Assembly: GCA_040285825.1 (NCBI GenBank)
Contig: JAUPSS010000011.1
Coordinates: 372,001 to 436,000, forward strand
Source: Eukaryota sp. TZLM1-RC
Taxonomy: Eukaryota; Metamonada: BaSk clade
Direction: 5' to 3'
DNA length: 64,000 bases
Shown: in pieces, positions 53,588 through 63,763 of the stretch
Numbering within the stretch: position 1 is the first letter of the stretch
Layout: each line of letters begins with the position of its first letter
Notes under the pieces: model-generated
What the model saw: only the letters and a program-made list of their open reading frames with translations
Databases searched by the model: none
Told to the model about the DNA's origin: nothing
Translations under genes and position numbers: made by a program

Positions 53588-55109
53588 TGAAGCTGTCACG
53601 TCTTATATTACTCAGTTCCTCAAACTTGTCCGACTCTGCCCCTCTCCTCTCCCTGAATCTGCAAGGATGAAGTTTTTCTCTAACGGAATCCGCCCCGACA
53701 AACTCAAGATGGTGATCAAGACTGACATAAAAGTTGGAACCATCTATAGCTTTGCCTCTCTTGTCTCTCGCCTCCGTGAACTCCTCCGTGCCTACCACCT
53801 TGCTTATTCTGCCTATTATGCGAATAGAGACACTGCTTTTCCTCCTCCTAGAGACTCTTGTCCCCCTCGACAATCATCTTCTTCTCAAAGAACCCCTCGT
53901 CAGACACCTCGTAACTCTCCTTTTCGCCCTGCTCCCTCTCTTGCCAAGCCACCCGCTTCCTCGCATTCTCAACGCTCTAACTACTCAACCCCTCCCCATA
54001 GCTCCCCTGTGACCTGCTTTTACTGCAAGGAGCCAGGCCATGTGATTAAAGATTGTCCTAAGTCTGGTTGTAAAGCCAGCCAGAAGCCCCGTCGCCCTCT
54101 TGGTAAGAGACCTTCCCTCCAAAGGAAGCTTTTCACTAGAAGAAGCGTCAACCAAGTAACTCATGCTGCTCCTGACCATAACGCCGACTCTGTTAACTCA
54201 ATCATTGACTCGATCCAGAAAGCTATCAATGAAGAACATCAAGTAGATGCAACATACCTCCATGGTTTAAGCTCCTCCTCCTCTTCCTCCTCTGATACTG
54301 AGCCTTACAGAGCCACTCTGAATTCTTTTTCTTCAATAAACCATAGTACTTACTTTCCTTTATTACACCAACACCCTGCTATGGCACATCAGCAAGCTGA
54401 AGACTTCCAACACCTTTTCAATAATCTTGAATCTATTACCTCTGCTCTAGCCTCACGTAACGACACCCATATCTCTCCGTTCCTGCCGCCCTCTGACTCT
54501 GGAATTGACTCTTCCTTTGACTCTTTGTCTGACACTTCTGAAGTAGTTTCTAAGGTCGACTCTAATAACCACATGGTACCGCCAGGCAACGCTCCTTTCC
54601 GCAAAAATGGTTTTTTGCTGTTGGAAGCTAGTCCCGACCTCAGCTCTGAACCAGGGATGATTGACGCAGACTGTGCTCGTCACGACGGTGGAGTAACGCG
54701 TGGACCATTAGAATCGCACCTTCAGAACTCTTTTAGAGCTAAAGACCCAGAGCTCACTGGAACCGCTCCTGCCCAGAACGCAGAACCCTATGTTTCTCTT
54801 TCAGCCCAAGAACTCAACAAGCCCGTAGATATGAAGCTCCTCCATCTTAAGATTTACGTTGACTCCCAGACTATGCTTAATGGAATGGTAGACACTGGTG
54901 CTACCGTGTCTTGCATATCTCGTGACCTACTCAAGCAAGCTAGGCTGAAGCTAACCTCCAAGACTCTAGAAGTTGGTTTAGCCGACAAAACCAAGCTCTC
55001 CTGCCCCCTTGCTTCTGGAAAACTCGCTTTTGTTCTAGGTGGTGCTGCTAAGCTCACCTACGTGAACGTAACCCTTGTCGTATTGCCATTTCAAACTCTT
55101 GCATCATAG
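53562..55109 (+). pseudogene. gypsy gag C-terminus and protease
   Basis: 515 codons continuing gag (SAPTADEAVTSYITQFLK, RPDKLKMVIK), then a zinc knuckle (CFYCKEPGHVIKDC), a long Ser/Pro-rich linker and an aspartic protease with VDTGATVSCIS. The protease C-terminal IIGCDLL is in another frame, after a shift near 55080. Confidence 0.75.
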
Positions 55110-55153
55110 GATGTGATTTATTAAGAAAGCTAGGCATTCTGACCTCCGACTAT

Positions 55154-56533
55154 TTGTTCTTGAACCTCTCTGCCAGAAACCTCCAAATTCTCGAAGACGA
55201 AGCCATACCAGACCAGTATATACCGCCTTCCGACCAAGTATCCTCTTTTTCCTCTCTCCCTGATTTAGATAAAGCCTCATTCAAGCTGAATGACCCTGAT
55301 TTAGAAAGCTCCGTCAGATCCCTCCTGTTCAAGTATCCCGAAATTTTCTCGAAGCTCCCCGACCCCGAAGGTATTAACTGCCCTCCCATGCGAATACCGT
55401 TCCATGATGAGTCCAAGATAGTGAGCAAGAAGTTTCGCTATCTCCCTACGGATAAGCTAAAAGTAGCTAACGAGGAATTTGACACTCTGATCAACAACGG
55501 TTTCGCTGTGCCTTACGATGGTCCCTGGAGCTCGCCTATTTGCCTCGTACAACGCCCTGACAAACCTCCTAGATTAACTGACGACTACTCTGGTGCTGAC
55601 GGTGTTAACGAACTTTCTGCCTCTGTCCCCGCTGACCTCCCCAGGATTTTTGACGTATGCCAATTCCTGTCTGGTTGCCACTACATTGCCACACTAGACC
55701 TCCCAAAAGCCTTATGGCAGCTGAACCTTCATCCTGATGATCAGGAAAAATCTGCTATAGCTATCCCCGGCCGCAAAATCAAGTACACCCGTGCTGCCTT
55801 TGGTCTCAAAAATGTCCCAGCTATATTCCAGAACCTGATGAAGAAAGTCTTCAAATCTGACGGTGTCTTTATTTACATGGATGACATTATCGTAGCTGCC
55901 TCTGATAAGAAGTCCTTCCTGGCCAGACTAGAATTTATTTTTAAGCAAGCCGCCAAGTATCGAATCCGCATAGGCCTCCACAAGTGTTCGTTTCAAACCA
56001 AGGAACACCCAATTAAGGTCCTTGGATCTATTTTTGAAAATGGCCAGCGAAGAATAGACCCCTCCAAGATTGAATCCATTACCAAGCTCGCCCCTCCCAC
56101 CTCTGTCCCTGAATTCCGATCATTTATCGGATCTGTGAACTTTCTCCGCGATTGGTTACTTTCTGTATCCGCTGAAATTGAACCTCTGACCGCTCTCCTC
56201 CGTAACAAGCCGAGAAGAGTACGACTAGGTCCCTCCGAATTGAAGAACTTTGACAACATTAAGAAAATGATAACCAGCAGCTTACCTCTCGTCCTTCCCG
56301 ACTCTGATAGCAACATCTTAGTCTCTACTGACGCTTTCGAAAAGGCTATTGCTGGAATCATTTGGAAAGAACTAGAACCCTCTCCTCCTGGGATTTGTCT
56401 ATCCGAAAGAAAGGTTATGCCCATTTCCTTCTATTCTAGAATCTTGTCCGCCTCTCAACAACGCTGGTCTACCCTCCAGAAAAAACTATTCGCCATAGTT
56501 ATGACTCTCAACCAGCCCAACTTGTCGTGTTAG
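55154..56533 (+). pseudogene. gypsy reverse transcriptase and RNase H start
   Basis: 460 codons. The linker after the protease is followed by RT: LTDDYSGADGVN, ATLDLPKALWQLNL (motif A), IYMDDIIVAA (motif C with the paired aspartates), CSFQTKEHPIKVLG, and the connection domain PPTSVPEFRSFIGSVNFLR. RNase H begins with STDAFEKAIAGIIW and SFYSRILSASQQRWSTLQKK. The frame ends shortly before its last motif, which continues beyond a shift as FSDHKNLSYLF and NFWADYLSRA. Confidence 0.85.
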
Positions 56534-56787
56534 TCCTGCTCTCTAGACACCTCACGATATTTTCCGACCACAAGAATCTGTCGTATTTATTCAGTTGCCC
56601 TGACTCTAACGGCGTAGTGTTTCGATGAATCCCAGTACTACAATCTTTTTCGTTTGACTGAGTTCATATCGAAGGTCCAAAGAACTTTTGGGCAGACTAT
56701 TTATCCCGCGCTTCTCTACTCCCCGAAAAGAAGAAAGAGAAGAAGACCAGAGATATCTGTGATAACCCTGCCCCTGAACTGTGTCAT

Positions 56788-58800
56788 ATGATGACTCACC
56801 GAGACAAGGCCAAACCCCCTCTGTGGAACTACCTAAACCTCGATAATCTGAGACACTTCGATACAGACCACTGGTACGATATTGACTATGATACTGCTGA
56901 ACGAACCTTCCATCCCTCCGCCCTCCGCTCAAAGCACAGCACCGTAGCCTATCTAAATTCCTTGAAACATCTCATCCACTACAACGTGAATCCAGAACCG
57001 TACGACTATCTTGCTTTCTCCTCCGCCCTATGCTTTACCTTGTCCACCGACCTGCCCTTCCTATACCAGAACACCTCAGCTCCGAGAGACTACGACTGCA
57101 GCTATCCTTTGAATATGCCTTCCCGGAGACTTACCGTCAACGATCTCATCCAGCAAGCCAACTGGAATACCCGAATTTATTTCCATCATCCTAGAATGCC
57201 CTTCCTGGACTACCTCCCTGAAGTAGTGCCTCAGAACGCCCACCTGGTCATCCTCAACCACATTCCTCCCTACACCACAATAGGCGTTTTGGTCTCCGTA
57301 GTTGACATCTTCCATATCATCCCTCTCCCTACCTACATGGTACCTTTTGATTTAAGCCACAGCCGATTCATTTCAAATTGCTTCCATAATACTATAGCTT
57401 CCTCCGATGCCAAGGAAGATGCTTACGACCATCGACGTAGCCTTGGGTACAGAGCCGAGCGAGCTAGCGAACGATACAAATTCCACGATCCTCGCTGTAA
57501 CCCCCAGGAATGCCCTAACTCCCCTCGCTATGACCATTACCCCTGGCATCCCGATACACTTGCCCCCAGCCTATATGGTGAGCAACTCTACGATTGGTGT
57601 CTTCATCCCAGATTTCTCAAGTACTTAGATCTACCTCATACTCAAACATCTTTTGGACCTATGTTCCCTGACGCTAATTACCATCTATATTTCCTTAATC
57701 CTTGCGTAGATGTAACCACCTACATTCCTCTCTGTCTATCGAAGCCCGTCGTCCACAGAATTTACCATTACGATAACGATGAACTGACTCCTTGCCCCTT
57801 TGCCATCCCCGGATTAGAACTAGTTTACGGACACCAGATTGATCCCAGTGATCGATCTATTCATTATCATTTAATGCCACTTGATTACTCCTCCGTAGCT
57901 GAAGCTGAATTGGACAACCCTGACCCCGACTTTATTCACAATGAATCAACTTCTTGCTCTCACTTCCCGGATCTGATCAACCTGTACTTTAATGGGCCCA
58001 TTCAACATCACTCAATTTTGGACTTCATTTTCCAAGACAAACGACTCGAGATAATCCCTCATCCTACTCGTTCCCATGCTTTCGCCCTGCTTGGATACCC
58101 TGCTGATCAACCCAGGTACTACTTACCTTCTCTCAGAAGTGAACTGCCGTCTAGATTAGAAGTTTTCGAAGCTGAACCAGCTATGTTTAACCACAAACGG
58201 TTCCTTAAAGAACAAAGCATGTCCCTTGCCGAAGACCTCCCTTCCCGCGAACACCCTGATCAGCCCATTGATATTTCTTCTGACTCATCCGACGACGTCC
58301 ACATCGTCTCAGCTGTCACCTCCTCTAGTACCTCCGATTCCTCCAGCCATGGTTTACTGCCATCCAAACACTTCAGTTCACCGGCCGCTGCGTTCTTGAA
58401 TAAGATATTCAAAGCCCAACAGAAAGTTCCAGATAATGATCCTCTGTTCGCTAACTGTCTCATCGACGCCCCGTCCGGACTAAAACTTTCCAAATCCGGA
58501 AAGATACTGGTTCCTCCATCCATGCGCCCTGAGATCCTCCTGCTTGCCCATGGATCAATTGAAGCTGGCCACCCTCCATTTGCCCAATGCTGGAAATTTT
58601 TTCAACAATCTGATTTTCAGTGGCCTGACATGCGGAACGACCTTCGAACCCACGTCAATGCTTGTATCCCTTGCCAAAAGACTGCCCCCATTCCGAAGAC
58701 CTTGATCTCCTCCACTGGATCCTTGAATTCCGTTCGCCGCCCGTTTGAAAGTCTCCACTGTGACTCCATTGGCCCCCTGCCCGTTGATTCCTATGGATAA
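56788..58800 (+). pseudogene. gypsy unknown linker domain and integrase zinc finger
   Basis: 670 codons. Before 56788 the same frame carries the RNase H ending (GPKNFWADYLSRA). The first roughly 500 residues (to the SDSSDDVH acidic region) are unrecognised, rich in His, Pro, Tyr and Asp (DTDHWYDIDYDTAERTF, YRLPLP-like stretches). Then the HHCC finger typical of integrase follows: AHGSIEAGH and CIPCQKTAPIPKT. The catalytic core begins with FESLHCDSIGPLPVDSYG and is closed by a TAA. The first core Asp is present; the others are beyond the break. Confidence 0.7.
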
Positions 58801-58907
58801 AGATATATTGTCCATTTCGTTGAAGCATTTTCCAAGTTCAGCATCCTTGTCCACAAAAGACCTCAAAGCATTAACAATTGCCAACTCCTTAATCTCCTCT
58901 GTTTAAT

Positions 58908-58997
58908 CATGATTTTGGTAAAGATGACCATCCTGATAGGTTTCAAGATCAAAGCACATAACAGTGGGAAGATTTTGATTTGAGGTCATTGATTTAA
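58908..58997 (-). pseudogene. Type-B DNA polymerase-like ORF, downstream part
   Basis: Read on the minus strand the fragment is MTSNQNLPTV, CFDLETYQDGH and beyond. FDLET resembles the exonuclease I motif (DxE) of type-B polymerases, as found in protein-primed polymerases of Polinton/Maverick elements. Its upstream continuation lies beyond the MULE (60302-60600), in the same frame once the MULE and one target duplication are taken out. At 58908 it meets the broken end of the gypsy integrase, so the polymerase is itself truncated. The family call rests on a short motif. Confidence 0.4.
58989..58997. repeat. Left target-site duplication of the MULE (TTGATTTAA)
   Basis: Nine bases identical to 60302-60310, immediately outside the left terminal inverted repeat. 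Confidence 0.85.
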
Positions 58998-60301
58998 GGG
59001 AAAACTCCAAAATCCACACGTTTTTCAAAGATAGAACAAAATCCACACTTGCAAAACAAAATCCACACACTTTCATAGATTCACAACACAATCCACATTT
59101 CCTATGAACATTGATCTTAAACGTCTTAGGAACGATGCAACATTGGTGGCAACAGAACACAAGACATTTGAGTCGAGATTGGACTTACAGACCTTCTTAC
59201 ATCAACTTGCACTTCACCACAACAGTAGATGCAGCTGGACATACATTTCCTCTTGCTTTCGGAGTAGTTGAAAATGAACATTATGATTCTTGGAAATGGT
59301 TTATAGAACAGCTAAAGAAGGTTTTTGATTTGACTGGTATTACTGTCATATCTGATCGACAAAAAGGACTTATCAAGGCTGTTGGGGAAACGTTGCAAAC
59401 CTCTGCTCATGCATTTTGTGTAAAGCATCTTGCCGATAATGCCAACGGTAAAGGTTCTAAAAAGGCCCGACCGTTCATATTCCGATTGGCCAAATGCGGT
59501 TCCAAAGTTGAATACGAGAAATTGTTGCGTGAAATGACGTTAGTGAGTCCAGTTGCTGCAAACTACATCCGTAATACGGCTGAACCACACCATTGGGTTG
59601 AATATCAATTTCCAGGGAACAGATGTGGTCATGTTACCAGCAACATAGTTGAATGTGTAAATGCGTGCATTGCAGAAGCTCGTCAGCTTCCAATTTACAT
59701 ATGTTTGAATCGATTAGGTCAATGTTGGCGAGATGGTTTATTACGAGAAGAAAAGAAGCACGAAACTTATCATCAACTATTGTCTGCAGAGCAAATGATA
59801 TTTTGGAACAGAGACTGTTACAATCTCGAGATTTAAAAGCTGTGGAATTGGACCAAGCTGAATTTGAAGTGAGAGAGAACGGCATTGTATTTACTGTCAA
59901 TGTGGATTCCAACGAATGCTCATGTGGAGCTTTTTTCAAGTCTTAATATAGTTTTTTAATATACTAACTCAACCTCCAATTCCTACACCGCGAGCAGGAA
60001 AACCAGGAGTCGTTAGGAAGAGGAGAAGTAATGAACCAAGAGGACCCAACAGCCGCAGTGAGAAGTTTACTGATGCAGTTGAACCAGCGCCCAAACAACG
60101 ACGCAAGTACACATGTAAAGTATGTGGTGTCGAAGGACATAACGCAAGAGGATGTCCCAACAAAGATAAAGAATAGCTAATAAACAAGATTGTGTGGATA
60201 TTGATGTTTTTGGAGTTTCTGTGTGGATTGTGAAATCTTTTGATGAAAGTGTGTGGATTTTGCTCCATTTTGAAGAAAAATGTGGAAAATGAATTTATCC
60301 C
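58998..60301 (+). mobile_element. MULE DNA transposon, 1304 bp, with TIRs and 9-bp TSD
   Basis: The ends are inverted repeats: left GGGAAAACTCCAAAATCCAC, right (reverse complement) GGGATAAATTCATTTTCCAC. Each end carries about four near-copies of AATCCACA in its first 100 bp. Both sides are flanked by TTGATTTAA (58989-58997 and 60302-60310), a 9-bp duplication as typical of Mutator-like elements. The transposase frame lies between them. With clear ends and duplication it looks like a recent insertion, but the transposase contains a frameshift. Confidence 0.9.
59111..60176 (+). pseudogene. MULE transposase
   Basis: MULE-type transposase domain: TTTVDAAGHTFPLAFGVVENE carries the first catalytic Asp, and ISDRQKGLIKAVGETL the second. 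CVKHLADNANGKG resembles the C..H motif, and VECVNACIAEARQLP the acidic helix. The first frame stops at 59836, while the other (to 59946) continues with SRDLKAVELDQ and the SWIM-like FTVNVDSNECSCGAF. After another interruption the end carries RRKYTCKVCGVEGHNARGC, a CCHC knuckle, and stops at 60176. All the expected parts are present in order (MULE domain, SWIM-like finger, knuckle), but the CxH half of SWIM is missing. It is not obviously functional. The N-terminal start is uncertain. Confidence 0.8.
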
Positions 60302-60310
60302 TTGATTTAA
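60302..60310. repeat. Right target-site duplication of the MULE (TTGATTTAA)
   Basis: Identical to 58989-58997. Confidence 0.85.
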
Positions 60311-60600
60311 ATTGAATCAATGGATCAGGCTTGAAGCCACTAAGACTAGACTCAATTTTTTTGACCTTATTCGGTTTCAATAATTTTTTGTCAAAATTTT
60401 CCTGTTCTCGATATTCAACAATGTATTTTCAATACAAATTTCTCGGTTCAGTACTTTTTGTTGTTTTTTTCGATTACGCTGTGATGTTTGTTGGTCAAAA
60501 ATCGCTTTTCTCATAATTTTTTCATGGAGGAGTTGATTTAAAAATAGATCTTCTCTTTTTGGGATCAAAATTTGCTTCAACATCTCCATCCATTGTTAAA
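60302..60600 (-). pseudogene. Type-B DNA polymerase-like ORF, upstream part
   Basis: The minus-strand sequence is open in two frames (RNRKKQQKVLNRE... and KPNKVKKIESSLSGFKPDP). The last residues (DPLIQFKS) run into the left flank of the MULE in the correct frame. It is Lys/Arg-rich, as many polymerase N-termini are, but shows no hallmark by itself. Its end at 60310 is fixed by the MULE. Confidence 0.35.
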
Positions 60601-61139
60601 TCAACAGTAAATGGGTTTGTTGATAGAAGATGTTGGCAGCTTCTGGATTGAAAACATAAATTATAAACATAATAATCAAACTCAACATTATTAAAACAAC
60701 AATTTAAGACACAACAACTTATATCTAAAATGCAAATACCTAAACCACAAAAAACAACAAAATCAAAAACATCAAAATAACAATTCAAAACAAAACATAA
60801 ACAAAAGATACATCCAGTATCTAAGGTGATTAGCACCATGGCTGATTCAACAACACCCATATCATGACTCACATGATGACTGAAAAAAGTGTAATACTCT
60901 ACCCCCACAAAAGGATCAGAACGACGATTCCGATAGGAAATCGAGGGTCTGACCTTCCGTTTATTTATGTAAATCCGGATGACTGTTCCCGACTGAGGAG
61001 TTCGAGAGGAAGTACTCTGCTGTTCTGTGAAGAACAGGTTGATGGAGGAAGTGGGAACCAGGTCCGTAACCTCGTTATCCTTTTTCTCGTTTCGCTGCAT
61101 GATGTTAGAAGAATGGGAAGAGACAAGATAATCTCACTG
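60601..61139. other. No gene recognised
   Basis: A minus-strand frame through 61100-60522 is hydrophobic and Cys-rich in its middle, and its end (VDLTMDGDVEANFDPKK) may be upstream coding sequence of the polymerase-like ORF. I cannot confirm it. A plus-strand frame at 60864-61145 looks unconvincing. Confidence 0.3.
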
Positions 61140-61345
61140 TCTTAATTTTATAAAAAAATTTTATTTTGAAACGCATACAAAACAACTGAACAAAAAACTA
61201 GAACTCAATATCCTCAATACACGCATCAACATCATCAAACCTCTTGAATGCGCGATTCTCGTACTCTATTCCTAATTGTAACAGTGTCTTGGTTATCATT
61301 TCGGGAATTGCTTTAAGGATACTGAAAACAAGGAATATACAGAGA
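61140..61345 (-). mobile_element. LINE-2 3' end fragment
   Basis: The reverse complement matches the last part of the LINE-2 nuclease (IFKTIPKMISKAL...VEACFEDMDF) at nucleotide level, with the ATATCCTCAA and CATCAAACCT segments on the plus strand shared with 44830-44880. Only the 3' end is kept. Confidence 0.55.
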
Positions 61346-61593
61346 ACTGTGATGACTATAGTATAAGTCTATCTAAGATGTAATAACTTAAATAATGTAA
61401 ATATGAGTATTGCGAATGTACTTTGTTTGTGTTGATCTACGGTACACAGAATCCTTGACCCAGTCATTGGAATGGAGAAAATGTTGTTATGATCACTTGT
61501 GATGTTGTTATGATCTGAAATGATACATTGTGTCGAACAAATGGTGTAAACAAACAACTTTATCACATTTACAGAGAACTATACAAGGAGAGG

Positions 61594-61869
61594 TTAACAT
61601 TTTCCTATCATGCGGCAAATTTGGTTTGGGATATATCCAGAAGCAAACAGATCCGCAATTGTGTTGATATATCGGCTCACATGTTCTTCACACATATCTG
61701 CGTACTGAGGACCGCTGCAAACATCGTGAATTATGGTGTATATTTGTCGAGAGGACATATCTCGATGAATTCGTGAATTGACTGCAGCCAAAACGGTCTG
61801 GCATTCATCACAGCCTTGAGCCAAGCTGAGTGTGAACAGTATTGCAAAGATAGCAAGTAGTCGTGTCAT
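61594..61869 (-). CDS. Small secreted saposin-like (SAPLIP) protein
   Basis: 91 residues from the Met at 61869 (MTRLLAIFAILFTLSLAQG), a strong signal peptide with likely cleavage after AQG. The longer frame upstream adds 18 unconserved residues. The mature part has six cysteines in a saposin-B pattern: two near the start (CDEC), a third in DVC, a fourth in ADMC, and the last two at QIC and GKC at the very end. That fits the three disulfides of saposin-like proteins, a family that binds lipids. It includes pore-forming members (amoebapores, NK-lysin) and non-lytic lipid carriers, and the sequence does not say which this is. It may act in a vacuole or lysosome. Intronless, isolated between mobile-element fragments. 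Confidence 0.7.
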   Translation of the reverse strand: MTRLLAIFAILFTLSLAQGCDECQTVLAAVNSRIHRDMSSRQIYTIIHDVCSGPQYADMCEEHVSRYINTIADLFASGYIPNQICRMIGKC

Positions 61870-61984
61870 TCTTATAGATATTGGCACAATGGGATAAGTA
61901 GGGATGCAGTTTATTGAAAACACGTAATTTTGTCACGATTTCGTCACGATTACATCACAAAATAAATAAGCAAATAATGAAGGT

Positions 61985-62700
61985 TCTCGTTTGTTAGTTC
62001 CAAATTGTAGTCCATATTTGAATGAGTTATCTTGTGAGCTCGAAAGATTACCTCCACAAATCTGGATTAAATGTATTCTCCAATCAATTCAAGAAAATCC
62101 GAACCGATCTCTTTTTAATTTGCAGTTTTGCTGTAAAAAGCTTCAACAAAAATTGGCAAACATTTTTGAAAGCTTGGATTTTGTTGTCAGACTTGCCTTG
62201 ATCAGGAAAAAGAATCCCGCTTTTGCAAATCTTTTACAAGATATGTGTGATCCTACAAGTTTATGGCACTCTATTAACTGATTCTGCCTGGACTTTGAAT
62301 ATGAATTTCATAATATTTTCTGGCCTGATAATTTACCTCAAAATTTAATTTGTAAATGTAGTCAAAAAATTACAATTACTCTTTTGTTAAATTGTAAACA
62401 TTTTATTACTTTTAAAAGCAAGGTTCATGATGCTGTAAGAGACCAATTATATTGTATGTGCAAGTCTCATAGAAGTGAATCTTTTCTGTAGCCGTCAAAC
62501 ATGTTTGGTTCATGTAAAATACAATTTGTATCCATTTGTATTTTCTTTATTTCGTGCACTTGCTTCCACCGCTTTACGTTTTTTGACAGATTTTGAATTA
62601 ATTGTAGAACGAATGGAAATTTTAACAGATTGTTTTGGCAAAGTAAAACAGTTCCTCTTTGGGAAAAACAATCTTTTGAGAAGGCACCATCTTCATGAGC
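61985..62700 (+). mobile_element. Non-LTR fragment (post-RT and finger)
   Basis: Plus-strand remnant with a post-RT region (LQQKLANIFESLDFVVRLA, comparable in position to LQKRLAGMYEKDL of LINE-1), then CKCSQKITITLLLNCKHFITFKSKVHDAVRD. This is the CxC...C...H finger with the HDAVRD block shared by LINE-1, -2 and -4. Further on, FLTDFELIVERMEIL matches the LINE-2 tail. Several frame breaks. The lineage lies between LINE-2 and LINE-4. Confidence 0.65.
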
Positions 62701-63078
62701 CTTCAAGTAACTTTCATTATTGCAAGTTTTCAATTTTCCCTCCTTAGCAACTTTTTTTTGTGGCTTAATTTGTTGTATCCACCACAAATTGACAAGTAAT
62801 GGAAGGGTTTAAGTGTGTGTGATTTAGTTCTCTTTTTTTATTTGATCAATATCTGTTCTGTTGATTAAATAGTGATGATGCTCGTGACATCAAAAGCAAT
62901 TTGACAGCAAACTCTAAAACCAATATTTTCACATGTAGCATGTAGCAAACTGCATTAATAAAATGAGTTTGTAGATTTGAATGAGGACAAGACTGACTTA
63001 TTAATCAAAGACAAAATGATTTAAATAACATTAAATTAAATACAAGAGCAACTACGAAGCTACCAAAATCTGAAGAGT
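62701..63078. other. No gene recognised
   Basis: AT-rich DNA with no recognisable feature, forming the 3' flank of the RPA3-like gene. Confidence 0.4.
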
Positions 63079-63479
63079 CTAGGTACTACCAACTGGTGAT
63101 GTCAAAACAGCACTGTAGTTTACTAAAAACTTTGCATGTGTATCAACAAGATCCAAATCTGAGATAAGCCAAAACAACAAAACAAACCTAAATCAGTGGC
63201 AAAGGGAATGACCTCTTCTACATCTATAAGAGTGTCTGGACTGTTAATAGTGCCTACAAAGTCAGCAGAACGACCAACCAGTGCACGCATTTGACGGTCT
63301 ATATCAGAAAAGATAACGTACTTGGTGGAATTACCAGGAATAGTTACTTCCAAGGCCTCACTACCTTGATAATTTGTGACTTTTGTTATTTTAGCAGAAA
63401 GTGTGACCTGTCGACTAATGTATTCATTCCAAAGAGTTGCATTGACTGGAGGAGGTGTGGCGTAAGCTGTGTGGTCCAT
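63079..63479 (-). CDS. RPA3-like: Replication protein A 14-kDa subunit-like (RPA3)
   Basis: Two exons joined by a 29-nt intron (63159-63187, GTTTG...TCAG), giving about 123 residues. In the unspliced frame the C-terminus would be a hydrophobic run (GLFCCFGLSQIWILL). Splicing instead gives ATDLDLDLVDTHAKFLV, a helix like the RPA14 C-terminus that packs against RPA32 and RPA70. The N-terminal part is a single OB-fold: TPPPVNATLWNEYISRQV, then SAKITKV, EALEVTIPGNSTKYV, and VGRSADFVGTINSPDTLID. RPA3 is the smallest subunit of the heterotrimeric single-stranded DNA binding complex. The motif match is moderate because RPA3 is poorly conserved. Confidence 0.75.
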
Positions 63480-63569
63480 TCTTTCAGATATTGGTCCAGC
63501 AGAAGTGTATGAGATATTCTTATAAGATTTGCAAAGTAGCTTGAATACTTTTCACTTTCTGTGTCTTAG

Positions 63570-63665
63570 TTCCGACTTTATTCATATATTTCGATCCACA
63601 AATCCTCTTATTACTAGGCCTTTGGCCCAGATGTTTAATGAATTACGTGCAAAAGTTTTAATTTG
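63570..63665 (+). mobile_element. LINE-1 fragment, copy i (RT thumb)
   Basis: About 95 bp identical in layout to the thumb of LINE-1 copy d: the sequence encodes HIFRSTNPLIT, then PLAQMFNELRAKVL, before losing the frame. It lies in the promoter side of the RPA3-like gene. Confidence 0.6.
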
Positions 63666-63763
63666 ACGGTCTTTTGAACCAAATTAAACAAAAATTAGGC
63701 ATAAGTTTATTAATTATTGGATAATTTATATTTACCTTATGTCATCGTAGTAACTGATAACAT

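Larger units (their letters stand above)
52862..58907 (+). mobile_element. Ty3/gypsy-like LTR retrotransposon, decayed
   Basis: About 6 kb of gag-pol coding sequence on the plus strand in the usual gag-PR-RT-RH-INT order. It is broken by frameshifts near 53565 (gag), 55080 (after protease), 56530 and 56655 (RNase H end), and by an internal stop at 58798. It is noticeably C-rich in codon choice compared with the host genes (many CCTCC and CTC triplets). I find no long terminal repeats: the right end joins the DNA-polymerase-like ORF at about 58908, so integrase is truncated and the 3' LTR is lost. The left boundary is approximate and no primer-binding site was identified. Confidence 0.75.

Noticed and set aside
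55993-56424. Minus-strand frame over the gypsy RT/RNase H
   Set aside because: Antisense of a recognised polymerase; no own features.
52862-58907. Long terminal repeats for the gypsy element
   Set aside because: Comparison of the two ends shows no direct repeat; the right end is cut by other sequence at about 58908.
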